From: Bog-473 sp963711065
GTDB lineage: Bacteria; Actinomycetota; Acidimicrobiia; Acidimicrobiales; RAAP-2
Direction: 5' to 3'
Length of the DNA: 64,000 nucleotides
NCBI GenBank assembly: GCA_963711065.1
Contig: CAVQCO010000007.1
Location: 806,001-870,000, forward strand
Notes under the pieces: model-generated
Databases searched by the model: none
The model's input: only the letters and a program-made list of their open reading frames with translations
Told to the model about the DNA's origin: nothing
Part shown: positions 42,226 to 51,385 of the stretch, in pieces
Layout: each line of letters starts with the position of its first letter
Numbering within the stretch: position 1 is the stretch's first letter
Program-made: the position numbers and the translations under genes

Positions 42226-43551
42226 CCCTGCCCATGGTGGTGGTCGCCGGCCGACCCAACGTGGGGAAGTCCTCGCTGGTCAACCGGATCGTGGGCGCCC
42301 GCGCCGCCGTGGTGGAGGAGGAGCAGGGTGTCACCCGGGACCGCAAGGTGTTGACGGCCGAGTGGTCGGGGGTCCCCTTCTCCATCATGGACACGGGGGG
42401 ATGGCTGGCCGGCGGGGACGCCCTCGAGGCCAAGGTCAGCGAACAGGTCGAGCGCGCCCTGGGCGAGGCTGACGTCGTCTTGATGGTGGTGGACGTCACG
42501 ACCGGCGTGACGGAGGAGGACCTGGCCGCCGCCGAAATTGATCCGGCGCGCCGGGCCACCGGTCCGCCTCGTCGTCAACAAGGTCGATGCCGCGAACCGG
42601 GAGGCATCGACCTGGGAGTTCGTCGCATTGGGCCTGGGCGACCCCTTTCCGATCAGCGCCCTGCACGGACGGGGCACCGGCGATCTGCTCGACGAGGTGG
42701 TGAGCCTGCTCCCGGCCGCCCACGAGGACGCCGAGCGGCTGGTACCCGACGGGTCCGCTCCCCGGAGCGGGGATGGAGACCCGGGAACGCCGCGGGTTGC
42801 CATCATCGGCCGACCCAACGTCGGGAAGTCGACCCTCTTCAACCGGCTCCTCGGCGAGGAGCGCTCCATCGTGCACGACATGCCGGGCACCACGCGCGAT
42901 GCGATCGACACGGTGGTGGAGACGCCCGACGGCCCGGTGTGCTTCATCGACACGGCCGGGTTGCGCCGCCCTTCCAAGACGGACCGCGGCACCGAGCAGC
43001 ACGCCACGATGCGCGCCTTGCGCGCGCTCGAGCGGGCCGACGTGGCCATCCTGGTGATCGATGCCACGATCGGTGCTTCGCATCAGGACCAGCGGCTGGC
43101 CGAGCGCATCGGTGTGTCCGGCTGTCCTGCCATCGTCGCCCTCAACAAGTGGGACCAGGTGCCGACCGACGACCGGGACGACGTCTTGGCCGGCGTCGGC
43201 GATCGGCTCGCCTTCCTGGGCGCGGCCCCGGTGCTCAAGATCTCCGCCCTCTCGGGCAAGGGTGTGCACCGGATCCTCCCGGCCCTGCGCGAATCCGTCG
43301 AGGCGTATCACCAACGGGTGTCCACCGGCGCCTTGAACCGGGCGGTGCAGGAGCTGCAGGCGCGCCAGGCGGCGCCGCGGTCGAGGATCCGCTACATCGT
43401 GCAGGGAGCCATCGATCCGCCCACCTTCACCCTCTTCGCCAGCGCGCGCCTGCCCCAGACGTACCTTCGTTACATCGAGCGCGGCCTGCGCGAGAAGTTC
43501 GACTTCGGAGCCACCCCCATGAAGCTGCGCGTGAGGATCGGCGGCAAGTGA
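42222..43551 (+). CDS. der: GTPase Der (EngA), frameshifted
   Basis: Der is a double GTPase needed for 50S ribosome assembly. G domain 1 has GRPNVGKSSLVNRI, DTGGW and, after the break, NKVD. G domain 2 has GRPNVGKSTLFNRL, DTAGLRRP and NKWD. A KH-like C-terminal domain follows. The frame changes within the AAA at 42535–42537: removal of one A gives …AAELIRRAGPPVRLVVNKVD…, as in other Der proteins, and a 442-residue product. The gene is essential in bacteria studied, so the extra base is most likely a sequence error. The downstream half has a TTG at 42538 but would lack G1. Confidence 0.88.
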
Positions 43552-43567
43552 GGGATGGCAGGACCTG

Positions 43568-43771
43568 ATGGCGTGGTGTGAAGAGTGCGACGCCCTCGTC
43601 GAGGACGAGGATCTGGGTGAGGAGGGGGAGTGCCCGACCTGCGGCACGATCCTGGCCGAGCAAGAGCGTCAGCCGATCCCGTGGTACTTCAAATTGATGC
43701 TGGTGGCCAGCGTGATCTACCTCGGCTACCGCGGCTACCAGGGCGTGACCTGGCTCGCCGCCCACGTGTAG
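43568..43771 (+). CDS. Small zinc-ribbon plus single-membrane-helix protein
   Basis: The 67 residues begin MAWCEECDALVEDEDLGEEGECPTCG, with two CxxC pairs that form a zinc ribbon. One membrane helix (WYFKLMLVASVIYLGYRGY) follows, and the end is short. The topology would place the zinc ribbon on one face of the membrane. Function is unknown; similar small ribbon proteins occur as uncharacterised neighbours of der in actinobacteria. It begins 16 bases after der and 11 bases before the carbonic-anhydrase-like gene, so they are probably one transcript. Confidence 0.75.
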   Translation: MAWCEECDALVEDEDLGEEGECPTCGTILAEQERQPIPWYFKLMLVASVIYLGYRGYQGVTWLAAHV

Positions 43772-43782
43772 CGTCCCCGGCC

Positions 43783-44301
43783 ATGCCCGTCTACGAGATC
43801 GATGGCGTCGCACCGAGGATCGACGCGGACGCCTTCGTCCACCCCGATGCCGTCCTCATCGGGGATGTGGTGATCGGCGCCGATTCGAGTGTCTGGCCGC
43901 ATGCGGTGCTGCGCGGCGACTTCGGCACCATCACGATCGGTGCGGGTTCGTCCGTCCAGGACGGCACCGTGATCCACGCCGGGCCGGGCTTCCCCACGAC
44001 CGTCGGCGACGGCTGCGTCGTCGGGCACCTGACCCACCTCGAAGGCTGCATCCTCGAGGACGAGTGCCTGGCCGGCTCGGGGTGCGTGGTGTTGCACTGG
44101 GCGCGGATCGGTCACGGGGCCACGGTGGGCGCCAATGCCGTCGTGCCCAACAACATGGTCGTGCCGCCGGGCGCGCTCGCCCTCGGCGTGCCGGCCAAGA
44201 TCATCGAAGGCCGGTCGGACCTCCGCATGAACCGCCTCTCGGCCGCCGAGTACGTGGCCAACGCCAAGCGGTACCAGGCGACCATGCGCCGGCTGGACTG
44301 A
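43783..44301 (+). CDS. Gamma carbonic anhydrase family protein (left-handed beta-helix)
   Basis: The 172-residue protein consists of hexapeptide repeats (IGDVVIGADSSVWPHAVLRGDFG, IGAGSSVQDGTVIHA) that build a left-handed beta-helix, with a C-terminal helix. Metal-ligand histidines appear in VIHAG and VVGHLTHLEG. The family includes gamma carbonic anhydrases and related acyl-transferase-like proteins (CaiE/PaaY), many of which are redox-controlled or inactive. The ATG at 43783 is chosen. It ends 10 bases before the convergent phosphoesterase. Confidence 0.83.
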   Translation: MPVYEIDGVAPRIDADAFVHPDAVLIGDVVIGADSSVWPHAVLRGDFGTITIGAGSSVQDGTVIHAGPGFPTTVGDGCVVGHLTHLEGCILEDECLAGSGCVVLHWARIGHGATVGANAVVPNNMVVPPGALALGVPAKIIEGRSDLRMNRLSAAEYVANAKRYQATMRRLD

Positions 44302-44311
44302 GGCTCGACCC

Positions 44312-45670
44312 CTACTTCTTGGCCTTGACCCCGCTGAGCTTGGCCGGGAAGACGTCGGTGCCGAAGGGGAGGAGGCCCTTGACGGCCGCGTCGCCGATGT
44401 GCCCCTCCCCGTCGACCCCTCCGGACGTCAGCCCGAGCACGTCCTCGTAGCTGCGCAACGCCGAGTAGTGGTTGTAGGAGCCCCTGGTGTCGGTGGAGCC
44501 TCGCACGATGTATTTCGAGTTGAGCAGGAGCGCGCCGATTTGGCCTCCGCCTGGAGCGGCACTGTCCGTCGTTGCGCCGGCGTTGCCGGGTGCGGCCGTG
44601 TTGGGCCCCGAGGGCTCGTGGCAGCACGACGTCGCTGCTCCCGCGCCGCCGGAGGCATCCGCTTCGTCGAAGGTCACGACCACGAGCATGTCGCCGTGCT
44701 TGTAGGCGGGCGACGAGAGAATGAGGGGCATCCACGCTCGCAGGAAGCCGTCGGCTCCGGTCAGGCCACCCGCCTGGCCGCCGGCACTGTTCTGCCCGGC
44801 ACAGGTCCCGTCATGTCCGTCGTTGCACAGGTTCGGAGTAATGAAGCCGAAACGCGGCGTGGTGCTCTCGCTGCGCAGGTCCTGGGCCAGGTGGCCGGTC
44901 GGCGACGGGGTGCCGTTCGCACCCAGTGTCCCGAGCGGGACGACGTTGGCGTCGCATTCCGCCGTGTCGTCGATCACCGAGTGGAACCACACGAATGGGT
45001 TGTGACGCGTGGTGTACTGGTCGGCGGGCGTCGCCACCTCCGCAGTGTCCGGCGCACCGATGGCGGGATGTCCGCAGTCGGTACCGCCGGTGGGATCGGG
45101 CGCGCCGCCGTCACGAGATGGCGTGTTCCCCATGTCCTGTTCGTAGGCCCGCCAGGCGGCGACGTGCGACACCGAGCTGGGCGGGTACTTGACGTCGAGC
45201 TGGCTGGCGATCGTGGGCACGGTGGCGGGGTAGACGCAACCCTGGCCGTCCACCTGCCCCGGGTTGGAGGCCTGGTTGGCGTCAGGCGTGCCGGGCGACA
45301 CGTCGGCGAATGCGAAACCGTTGTCCGCGCAGTCGGCCTGGGTGTCCGGCGTCGGTGCCTGTCCGGAGACCTGGGCGATGTAGTTGTCGAGGCTGGCGTG
45401 ACCGGTCGCGTAGTAGTTCTGGAGCAGCTCGCCCTTCGGGCGAAGCGTGCCGTTCAGGTAGGTCGCGGGGGAGGTGGGACCGAACGTGGCCGCGTACCCC
45501 TCGTTCTCGAGCTCGATCACCAGGATGTGCTCGATCTTCCCGGGTGGGAGGGCGGCACGGACGACGCCCGGGCTGCCGGCCGTGGCAGGCGGGGAGGTGG
45601 CAACCAGGGTGAGCAGCGCCGAGCCAGTGGCGACGGCCGTGAGGGCGCGCAGGCGCGCAGATCGGAGCAT
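44312..45670 (-). CDS. Secreted phosphoesterase (AcpA/phospholipase C-like)
   Basis: The 452-residue protein starts with a signal peptide (MLRSARLRALTAVATGSALLTLVA…ATAG). The alkaline-phosphatase-like metal site begins at IEHILVIELENEGYAATFG, the nucleophile region is GHASLDNYIAQVSG, and a second metal site is VVVTFDEADASG. The family (PF04185) includes acid phosphatases and phospholipases C acting on phosphate monoesters or lipids outside the cell. Two Cys-rich loops suggest disulfides. Codon 1 at ATG 45670 is favoured because it starts directly at the signal sequence. Confidence 0.83.
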   Translation of the reverse strand: MLRSARLRALTAVATGSALLTLVATSPPATAGSPGVVRAALPPGKIEHILVIELENEGYAATFGPTSPATYLNGTLRPKGELLQNYYATGHASLDNYIAQVSGQAPTPDTQADCADNGFAFADVSPGTPDANQASNPGQVDGQGCVYPATVPTIASQLDVKYPPSSVSHVAAWRAYEQDMGNTPSRDGGAPDPTGGTDCGHPAIGAPDTAEVATPADQYTTRHNPFVWFHSVIDDTAECDANVVPLGTLGANGTPSPTGHLAQDLRSESTTPRFGFITPNLCNDGHDGTCAGQNSAGGQAGGLTGADGFLRAWMPLILSSPAYKHGDMLVVVTFDEADASGGAGAATSCCHEPSGPNTAAPGNAGATTDSAAPGGGQIGALLLNSKYIVRGSTDTRGSYNHYSALRSYEDVLGLTSGGVDGEGHIGDAAVKGLLPFGTDVFPAKLSGVKAKK

Positions 45671-45737
45671 GGAGCGTGGGGGCACGGCGGGCGAGCGTAG
45701 CCGCGGGGACCACCCAGACAACCGTCAGGCCCGCCAC

Positions 45738-46763
45738 CTACCCCCGAGCGAGGGCGGCGATGTCCCGGGCCGTGTCGCGGCTGACGTCGGGGCAGGCGAT
45801 GGCGAAGATCTCGGTCCCGTGCACCGTCCCCATCATCTGTCGGCAGCGCGCCTCGACCCCGGCGGCGAGCAGCAGCCGGTAGAAGTTGATCCCCTCGTCG
45901 CGCAACGGGTCGCATTCGTTGACGTTGATCACGGTCGGAGGGAATCCGGTGACGTCGTCGATGCCGGCGAACGACGGCCAGGCCAGCGGGTTGCGATCGT
46001 CGAACGCCTCGATCCCGTAGCCCACGCGGCCTCGATTGTTGTGCAGCTGGAGGAGGATTCCCTCGTTCTCGAGGGACGACGGGCACTCCGGTGTCGGCCA
46101 TTGGCCGGCGATGTAGGGGCACAGCGCATAGAGACCCGTGATGAGACCGAGGTCCCCGTCGCGCTTGAGCTTGAGGCCGGTCGCCAGCGTGAGGTTCCCG
46201 CCGCCGCTCTCACCGGCGACGATGACCCGAGCCGGGTCGATGCCCAGGTCGGCCGCGTGGGCCACGACCCAACGCAGGCCCGAGACGCAGTCGTTGAGCC
46301 CGGCCGGGAAGGGTGCGACCTCGGGAGCCGACGACGCGACCACGCAATTGCGGAAGTCGACCATCACGACCTCCACCCCGTTGGCGGCGATGTGCTTGCC
46401 CCAGCCGCGGTACATCCCGTCGAAGCACGACATCGTGGCCATGCCGCCGCCGTGGATGTAGTAGACGCAGGGTAGGGGCTCGTCGGCCGCTGGGCGGATG
46501 ACCTGCAGGTTGATCGGGTTGCCGTCGGGCTCGGACGCGAATTGTGCCGTGGTCACCTCGAGCCCGGCGGAGGGAGCCGCTTCGTCGCAGAGGTCCTGCA
46601 GGGCACGGAAGGCCTCCCGGCCGGCGGCGGCTTCCGGGCTGTTGGCCTCCGCGAGCAGCTCCTCCCGGCTCCCGACGTCGGCCAGGGTGCCGGCCGGGAT
46701 GAGCGCGAGGAGGCGCCGGAGGCGCGGGTCGATGCGGCGGTCGGTCGCGATGTCGGGTGCCAT
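45738..46763 (-). CDS. Alpha/beta hydrolase of the hormone-sensitive-lipase (HSL) family
   Basis: The oxyanion hole HGGG is in YYIHGGGMATM, the nucleophile elbow is GESGGGN, the acidic residue in NVNECDPLRDEG and the catalytic His in TVHGTEIF. This is the complete catalytic triad of family IV carboxylesterases and lipases. The protein is 341 residues and has an N-terminal cap region (SREELLAEAN…) with no signal peptide, so it is cytosolic. The substrate is probably a short acyl ester. It is upstream of the secreted phosphoesterase on the same strand with a 67-base gap, but an operon is not certain. Confidence 0.85.
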   Translation of the reverse strand: MAPDIATDRRIDPRLRRLLALIPAGTLADVGSREELLAEANSPEAAAGREAFRALQDLCDEAAPSAGLEVTTAQFASEPDGNPINLQVIRPAADEPLPCVYYIHGGGMATMSCFDGMYRGWGKHIAANGVEVVMVDFRNCVVASSAPEVAPFPAGLNDCVSGLRWVVAHAADLGIDPARVIVAGESGGGNLTLATGLKLKRDGDLGLITGLYALCPYIAGQWPTPECPSSLENEGILLQLHNNRGRVGYGIEAFDDRNPLAWPSFAGIDDVTGFPPTVINVNECDPLRDEGINFYRLLLAAGVEARCRQMMGTVHGTEIFAIACPDVSRDTARDIAALARG

Positions 46764-46820
46764 CGGCCCATTGGAGCACAGGACGCCGGCCGTTGCGCCG
46801 TCCCGACGAGATCTGGTGGC

Positions 46821-49800
46821 TCAGGGGATCTCGTGCGACACGACGACCGGAACCGAAGGGTCCGCCGACGACTTCTGACGACGTCGCGGCAGCCTCCGAT
46901 CACCGGCCGCGGCACAGAGCACCGCGGCGAACGCCACGACAGAGGCGATCTGCGCCGGTTGCCCGAAAGCGCCAGTCATCGTCGTCGGCAACGCACCTGC
47001 ATGCCACGCCACGGCCACACCGGCGCCGACGAAGGCGACCCAGGCGACAACGGCCAAGACGCCTCCGCCCCACCGTCGAGCGACCCACAAGAGAGGCAGG
47101 GCGACGAGGGCCAATGGTCCACCGACCAGAACCAGGGCAAGCACGATCCCAGCGGCGAGCAGCCAGAAGTTCGGAAGCGGCCGTGGTCCGGTCGGATCGT
47201 CAGGCGATCTCCGGGTGGGAAGAAGCGTCAGCAAGAAGAGGGCGCACAGGAGCGCCGCACCGAGCCAAAGGCCTAGGTGGAAGACCGTGTCGGGTGTCAT
47301 GGTCAGGTGCACCGTGCCCGCTCGACCCGCGGGCACGATGTAGCCCTGTTGCCATCCGTCGATGCGCACAGGGGCGAGAGCTCGGCCCCCGAGCGTGGCA
47401 ACCCATGCCGTGTTGAAGTTCTGCGGGATGACCAGATAGGTCGCCGGACCGGCACCCACATCGATGAGACGCGAGGCGGCCTCCCATTGTTCGACTCTCG
47501 CTGATCGGGCGGCGAGTGGTACCGCGGACTTGAAGATGGACGGCGCGTTCCCGAGAGCGAGAGACATCACCTCGAACGGAGGCGAGGAGGGCGGTGCCCC
47601 GACGGAGTGGCTCCCCGCGGTGAAGGGCATGCCAGACGGTGGGGTGCAAGCGTAAATTCGCACGGGCCGCAGGTCCAGCAGATCGCCCAACGTTGCAGAG
47701 ACGGAAGTGGCTGTGGGTACGCCGTCCAGCGTGATGGGAGGTCCCTGACCGCACGTCAGCATGAAGGCGTACGAGCGGTCCGGTGTGAGCGCTGCGGGAG
47801 GGTTCGAGCCAGAGACGCGAAGGGACGAGAGCCCGACTGGGATTGTGATCTCCGAGTCGTATGCCGGTGACAACGTCTTCCGTGGAGTGAACTTGAGAAT
47901 CTGAATGCGAAGTGTGTTGGTTTCGATCGGGGCGAAGTCAATCGTGCCGCCGTTCGGGGGAACAGAGAGGACCCGTGGAAATTGCGTCGGGCTCGAAATG
48001 GCAATCTCGGTGGGCCGTGACGCCTCAGAGGTCGGCCTGAGCGTGATCGAGTCGATGGTCTGTGTCCCGTTCCACGAGATGACGAGGGAGGGGTGAGGGT
48101 CGCCCAGTCCGGCGATCCACGGTGAGCCGGAATCGTCGAACAGATTCTCCGGTCGGAAGCGGGGTAGATCCCCCAGCCAGGAGCTCGCGGTGACCTGCTG
48201 GAGTGTTGAAGACGCGGGCGTCAAGAAGTTCAGCAGCGCCTCGAGATCGGGCCCGGGAACGGGCACGGCGAACCCGGAGATGCCGGTCGCCATCGGCTTC
48301 GGAAGGACAAAGGTCCGTGCCATGTTGGGATCGTCCGTCACGCTCGAACCGAGCGTGACATTGGTGTTGGGCAGTGGCCGATTGAGGACGACGATCGGTG
48401 GATTGCGTCGCGGTTCGCTGTACGTGGCCGACTCATCGTGCGGGATTTGCATGTTCTCATGGAACTTCAGGCCGGGGATACCGATATTGACGATCCCCAC
48501 CCCAGCGGCGATGCCGTCCGCCGGAGGCCGTTTCGCGGGTTTGACAGCATCCACCGTGATCCGGAGATACCGGCTGGTTCCCTGCGGAACCCTCACCCGG
48601 ACAGCGGACATGCTCTCGGGGATCACGCGCCGTACGCTGCCTCTGTCGGTCGAGATGATCACCTCGGAGATGGAGGGTTGCACCGGAGAACCGACATATT
48701 GCGTCAGCGTGATGGTGGAAAGCGACATCGGATGGTCGAAGGTGATGGATAGCCATTGCCCAACGGAGTCATTCGTGGCGTTTGCCACCCATGCGGTGGT
48801 TGGGTCGCCGTCGAATGCAGCGGCCGGGCCTTGGGCGGGCTCATCGGACAGGGTCGATGAGCCGAACGACGAGGACGAGACGGACGCCGCGCCGATGGGA
48901 GCCTCGACGGTCTGATGTTGTGTCCCGGGAACGACGCTGTACGTCAGCGGAATATCGACGGGCTTCGAATCCGACGATTCGTGCGGACCCAAGACATACG
49001 ACTCGTTGTCCCGGACCGCGCCGAATCCCACGTCCCTGCGTTGGTTGCCATCGGTGGCCATCCATGTGGCCTGGCGCGCCTTGGCCGCCTGGCCGGCGAG
49101 TGGGTCCCCGGCGAGAACCGACGCGCGCCCGCGGAGTAGTCCGAATCCCTCGAGCGGCAGGAGCGACCCGACATCGCCGCTGACGACCACGGGGTTCGCT
49201 GCGGGATAGGTCTGGACCTCGGACATCGAACCGGCGACGCGGAATATCTCAACGGCACGGAGACGCGAATGGGACTGCGAGTCGTACACCGGCAACGAGC
49301 CGACTTGGACCTGGTGCTCCGGGAGAATGGGGCCGAAGGACGACACCTCGGTCAGACCCGGGGTGTCGCTGAGCACCTGGTGTACCTGCGCCGGAGGTGG
49401 CGCTCCGGTCGTGGTCAGGTTCAGATCGTTCCGCTCGACGACGTATTCTATTCCTTCGCGCGAAAGATACTGGGCCAATCCCGGTGGCGACGTACCTTCG
49501 TCGAGCGCACGCTCGACCGTCGACAACATCTGAGTCGAACCGTTGGAGCCGAGTGGGATGACATCGCTCCACACGATTGATGTATTCCCGACCACCTCCA
49601 AAGGCTCATCGACGGGGTCCCCCCATGTGTATTGCGCGGAGTTCGCCCCGGGTACCAGGAGCGCACTTCGGTGATCCTGGTGTGCCTGCAACCACTGACC
49701 GGCTTGGGTCCAGTAGGACGGGATCGATTGGAACCCCCCCGATCCGTACAGTTGCAGCCGCCAGAACGGCGTGGCGGCGATGACGACGGCCGCCGACGCC

Positions 49801-51071
49801 AAGAGTGCGATTGCCACCACGAGAGCAGTTGCGCCGACACCTGGTCTGGTCCGCCCGATTCGGCGACGAGGCTCCCACGACAGGACGGATGCCAAGCCGA
49901 GGGCGAGTGGGAGTGCAACGTCTGGGGCGAATTTGCTCACGTTCCGAAGGGGCGTGAGACCGGTGTCCAGGAGTTGCTGCACGGTGGAGGCAATCGGGCT
50001 CCCAGAGGCTCCCGCATAGCCGACCGCAATGACAACGACGCCGAAGGCCATCGAAGCAACGAGGAAGAAGCGTTCAGGAATGCGGCGGCACAGTCCGGCC
50101 AGGCCGAGTGCGGTGACGACGGTCGTCCCCACGATGACGACGCTCGACGACACCACGGTCCATGCTCCCGGTAGAAGGGCTCCACCCAGCGCGTAGTAGT
50201 CGGTCCAGTACGACGCTCCGCGCAGAGCTTCGAATGCCGAAGTGGTGCTGGTGGTGTCGGCCGCCGTCTCGGTGTAGGGAAGGTAGTTGTACCCGTATTT
50301 GCCCGCGAGCACGAGTGCGATCACCCACCACAAGCAGGCACACCCGACGGCGACCACCCACCAGCCCATCAATGCACGACGTCGAGGGCCGGGACTCCGT
50401 GTCAAGAGCCAGATGACCGCAACGGGAAGGACGGCGAACACGACTGTGGCATTCGCGCCACCCATGAGTGCAACGGCCAGACCCGAGCGACCGGCCGCTC
50501 GTCGCGGGGAACCCTCCCGTGAGCCGATCACGAGCGGTCGCAACACCCATGGCAGGAGGACAACGGCCAGCAGGGCGGCCGTCGTGGTCGTCCACGAGAG
50601 AACGATGGGGGTCGTGCAATACGCGAGCCCTGCAAGCACCCGCGCGTACGGCCTTCCTATCCCGATGGCCTCGGCGAGCCGCACGACACCCCAGCACCCG
50701 ACGGTGAGCAGGAGAGCCAGCCAGACCCGTTCAGCACACCACACCGGCACATGGAGAAACTGGGCGAGTGCGAAATAGGGCCCCATGGGTACGAACAAAC
50801 CCATGGACTGGGTCACGGCTCCGGCGAAGAGATGGTCGCTCCAGAGGTGAAGCGCCGACCTCAAATACGCGATAGGAGCCATGACGAGAGGGAGCTTGGT
50901 GTCGTCTTCAATCAGTCCGCTGCCCTGAGCCAGGCTGATCGCCAGGAAGCCGGCGCCGATTCCCGCGAGCGCCCATCTGGTCACGGGGTTGGGGCAGGGT
51001 GCAGCGTCACTGAGGTCGTGTGACGATGCGCCTACGCTTTCCCTGTCCTGAACGGAGACGGGAACGTCCAT
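46821..51071 (-). CDS. AftD-like alpha-(1->3)-arabinofuranosyltransferase
   Basis: AftD is a huge GT-C arabinofuranosyltransferase that extends arabinan chains of the actinobacterial cell wall. The protein (1416 residues, the family size) starts with about 12 hydrophobic helices and has the early acidic loop IEDDTKLPLVMAPIAY. Two discoidin/F5-8-type sugar-binding domains are visible near residues 690–800 (AFDGDPTTAWV) and 960–1080 (ENLFDDSGSPWI), as in mycobacterial AftD. Two or three membrane helices close the C-terminus. It implies an arabinose-containing envelope glycan in this organism. Codon use is visibly more A/T-rich than in the core block. Confidence 0.83.
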   Translation of the reverse strand: MDVPVSVQDRESVGASSHDLSDAAPCPNPVTRWALAGIGAGFLAISLAQGSGLIEDDTKLPLVMAPIAYLRSALHLWSDHLFAGAVTQSMGLFVPMGPYFALAQFLHVPVWCAERVWLALLLTVGCWGVVRLAEAIGIGRPYARVLAGLAYCTTPIVLSWTTTTAALLAVVLLPWVLRPLVIGSREGSPRRAAGRSGLAVALMGGANATVVFAVLPVAVIWLLTRSPGPRRRALMGWWVVAVGCACLWWVIALVLAGKYGYNYLPYTETAADTTSTTSAFEALRGASYWTDYYALGGALLPGAWTVVSSSVVIVGTTVVTALGLAGLCRRIPERFFLVASMAFGVVVIAVGYAGASGSPIASTVQQLLDTGLTPLRNVSKFAPDVALPLALGLASVLSWEPRRRIGRTRPGVGATALVVAIALLASAAVVIAATPFWRLQLYGSGGFQSIPSYWTQAGQWLQAHQDHRSALLVPGANSAQYTWGDPVDEPLEVVGNTSIVWSDVIPLGSNGSTQMLSTVERALDEGTSPPGLAQYLSREGIEYVVERNDLNLTTTGAPPPAQVHQVLSDTPGLTEVSSFGPILPEHQVQVGSLPVYDSQSHSRLRAVEIFRVAGSMSEVQTYPAANPVVVSGDVGSLLPLEGFGLLRGRASVLAGDPLAGQAAKARQATWMATDGNQRRDVGFGAVRDNESYVLGPHESSDSKPVDIPLTYSVVPGTQHQTVEAPIGAASVSSSSFGSSTLSDEPAQGPAAAFDGDPTTAWVANATNDSVGQWLSITFDHPMSLSTITLTQYVGSPVQPSISEVIISTDRGSVRRVIPESMSAVRVRVPQGTSRYLRITVDAVKPAKRPPADGIAAGVGIVNIGIPGLKFHENMQIPHDESATYSEPRRNPPIVVLNRPLPNTNVTLGSSVTDDPNMARTFVLPKPMATGISGFAVPVPGPDLEALLNFLTPASSTLQQVTASSWLGDLPRFRPENLFDDSGSPWIAGLGDPHPSLVISWNGTQTIDSITLRPTSEASRPTEIAISSPTQFPRVLSVPPNGGTIDFAPIETNTLRIQILKFTPRKTLSPAYDSEITIPVGLSSLRVSGSNPPAALTPDRSYAFMLTCGQGPPITLDGVPTATSVSATLGDLLDLRPVRIYACTPPSGMPFTAGSHSVGAPPSSPPFEVMSLALGNAPSIFKSAVPLAARSARVEQWEAASRLIDVGAGPATYLVIPQNFNTAWVATLGGRALAPVRIDGWQQGYIVPAGRAGTVHLTMTPDTVFHLGLWLGAALLCALFLLTLLPTRRSPDDPTGPRPLPNFWLLAAGIVLALVLVGGPLALVALPLLWVARRWGGGVLAVVAWVAFVGAGVAVAWHAGALPTTMTGAFGQPAQIASVVAFAAVLCAAAGDRRLPRRRQKSSADPSVPVVVSHEIP

Positions 51072-51385
51072 CAGCGGGCCACTATGCCTCTCGATTCACC
51101 AGCTGTGTCCGCGTCCTTTGGACGGGCAGCCATCAGTTGTCCAGTTGATAGGGAGGAGTCACGAACGCGCGCACACAGGGAGAGATCACCGATTCCCGGT
51201 GTCTCGCCGGCCCCGCCGCTCCGCGTCGTTCCGGGGCAGGCTAGTCGTAAGGATGTCATTCAATGGGTCAGCATGGAGTCGCCGGAGTGCGATCCGTTCG
51301 ATCCTCTCTCCGAGAGCTCCCCAGGGCACCATGAGCGGCACACAGTGCACAAACGGACCGATGGCGCCGCGACCTTGCCATCGCC
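51072..51385. other. Intergenic region between aftD and a GT4 gene
   Basis: I see no gene here. Several short frames exist on both strands but none has a recognisable product or regular third-position bias. The promoter of the AftD gene must be in or near this stretch. Confidence 0.5.
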
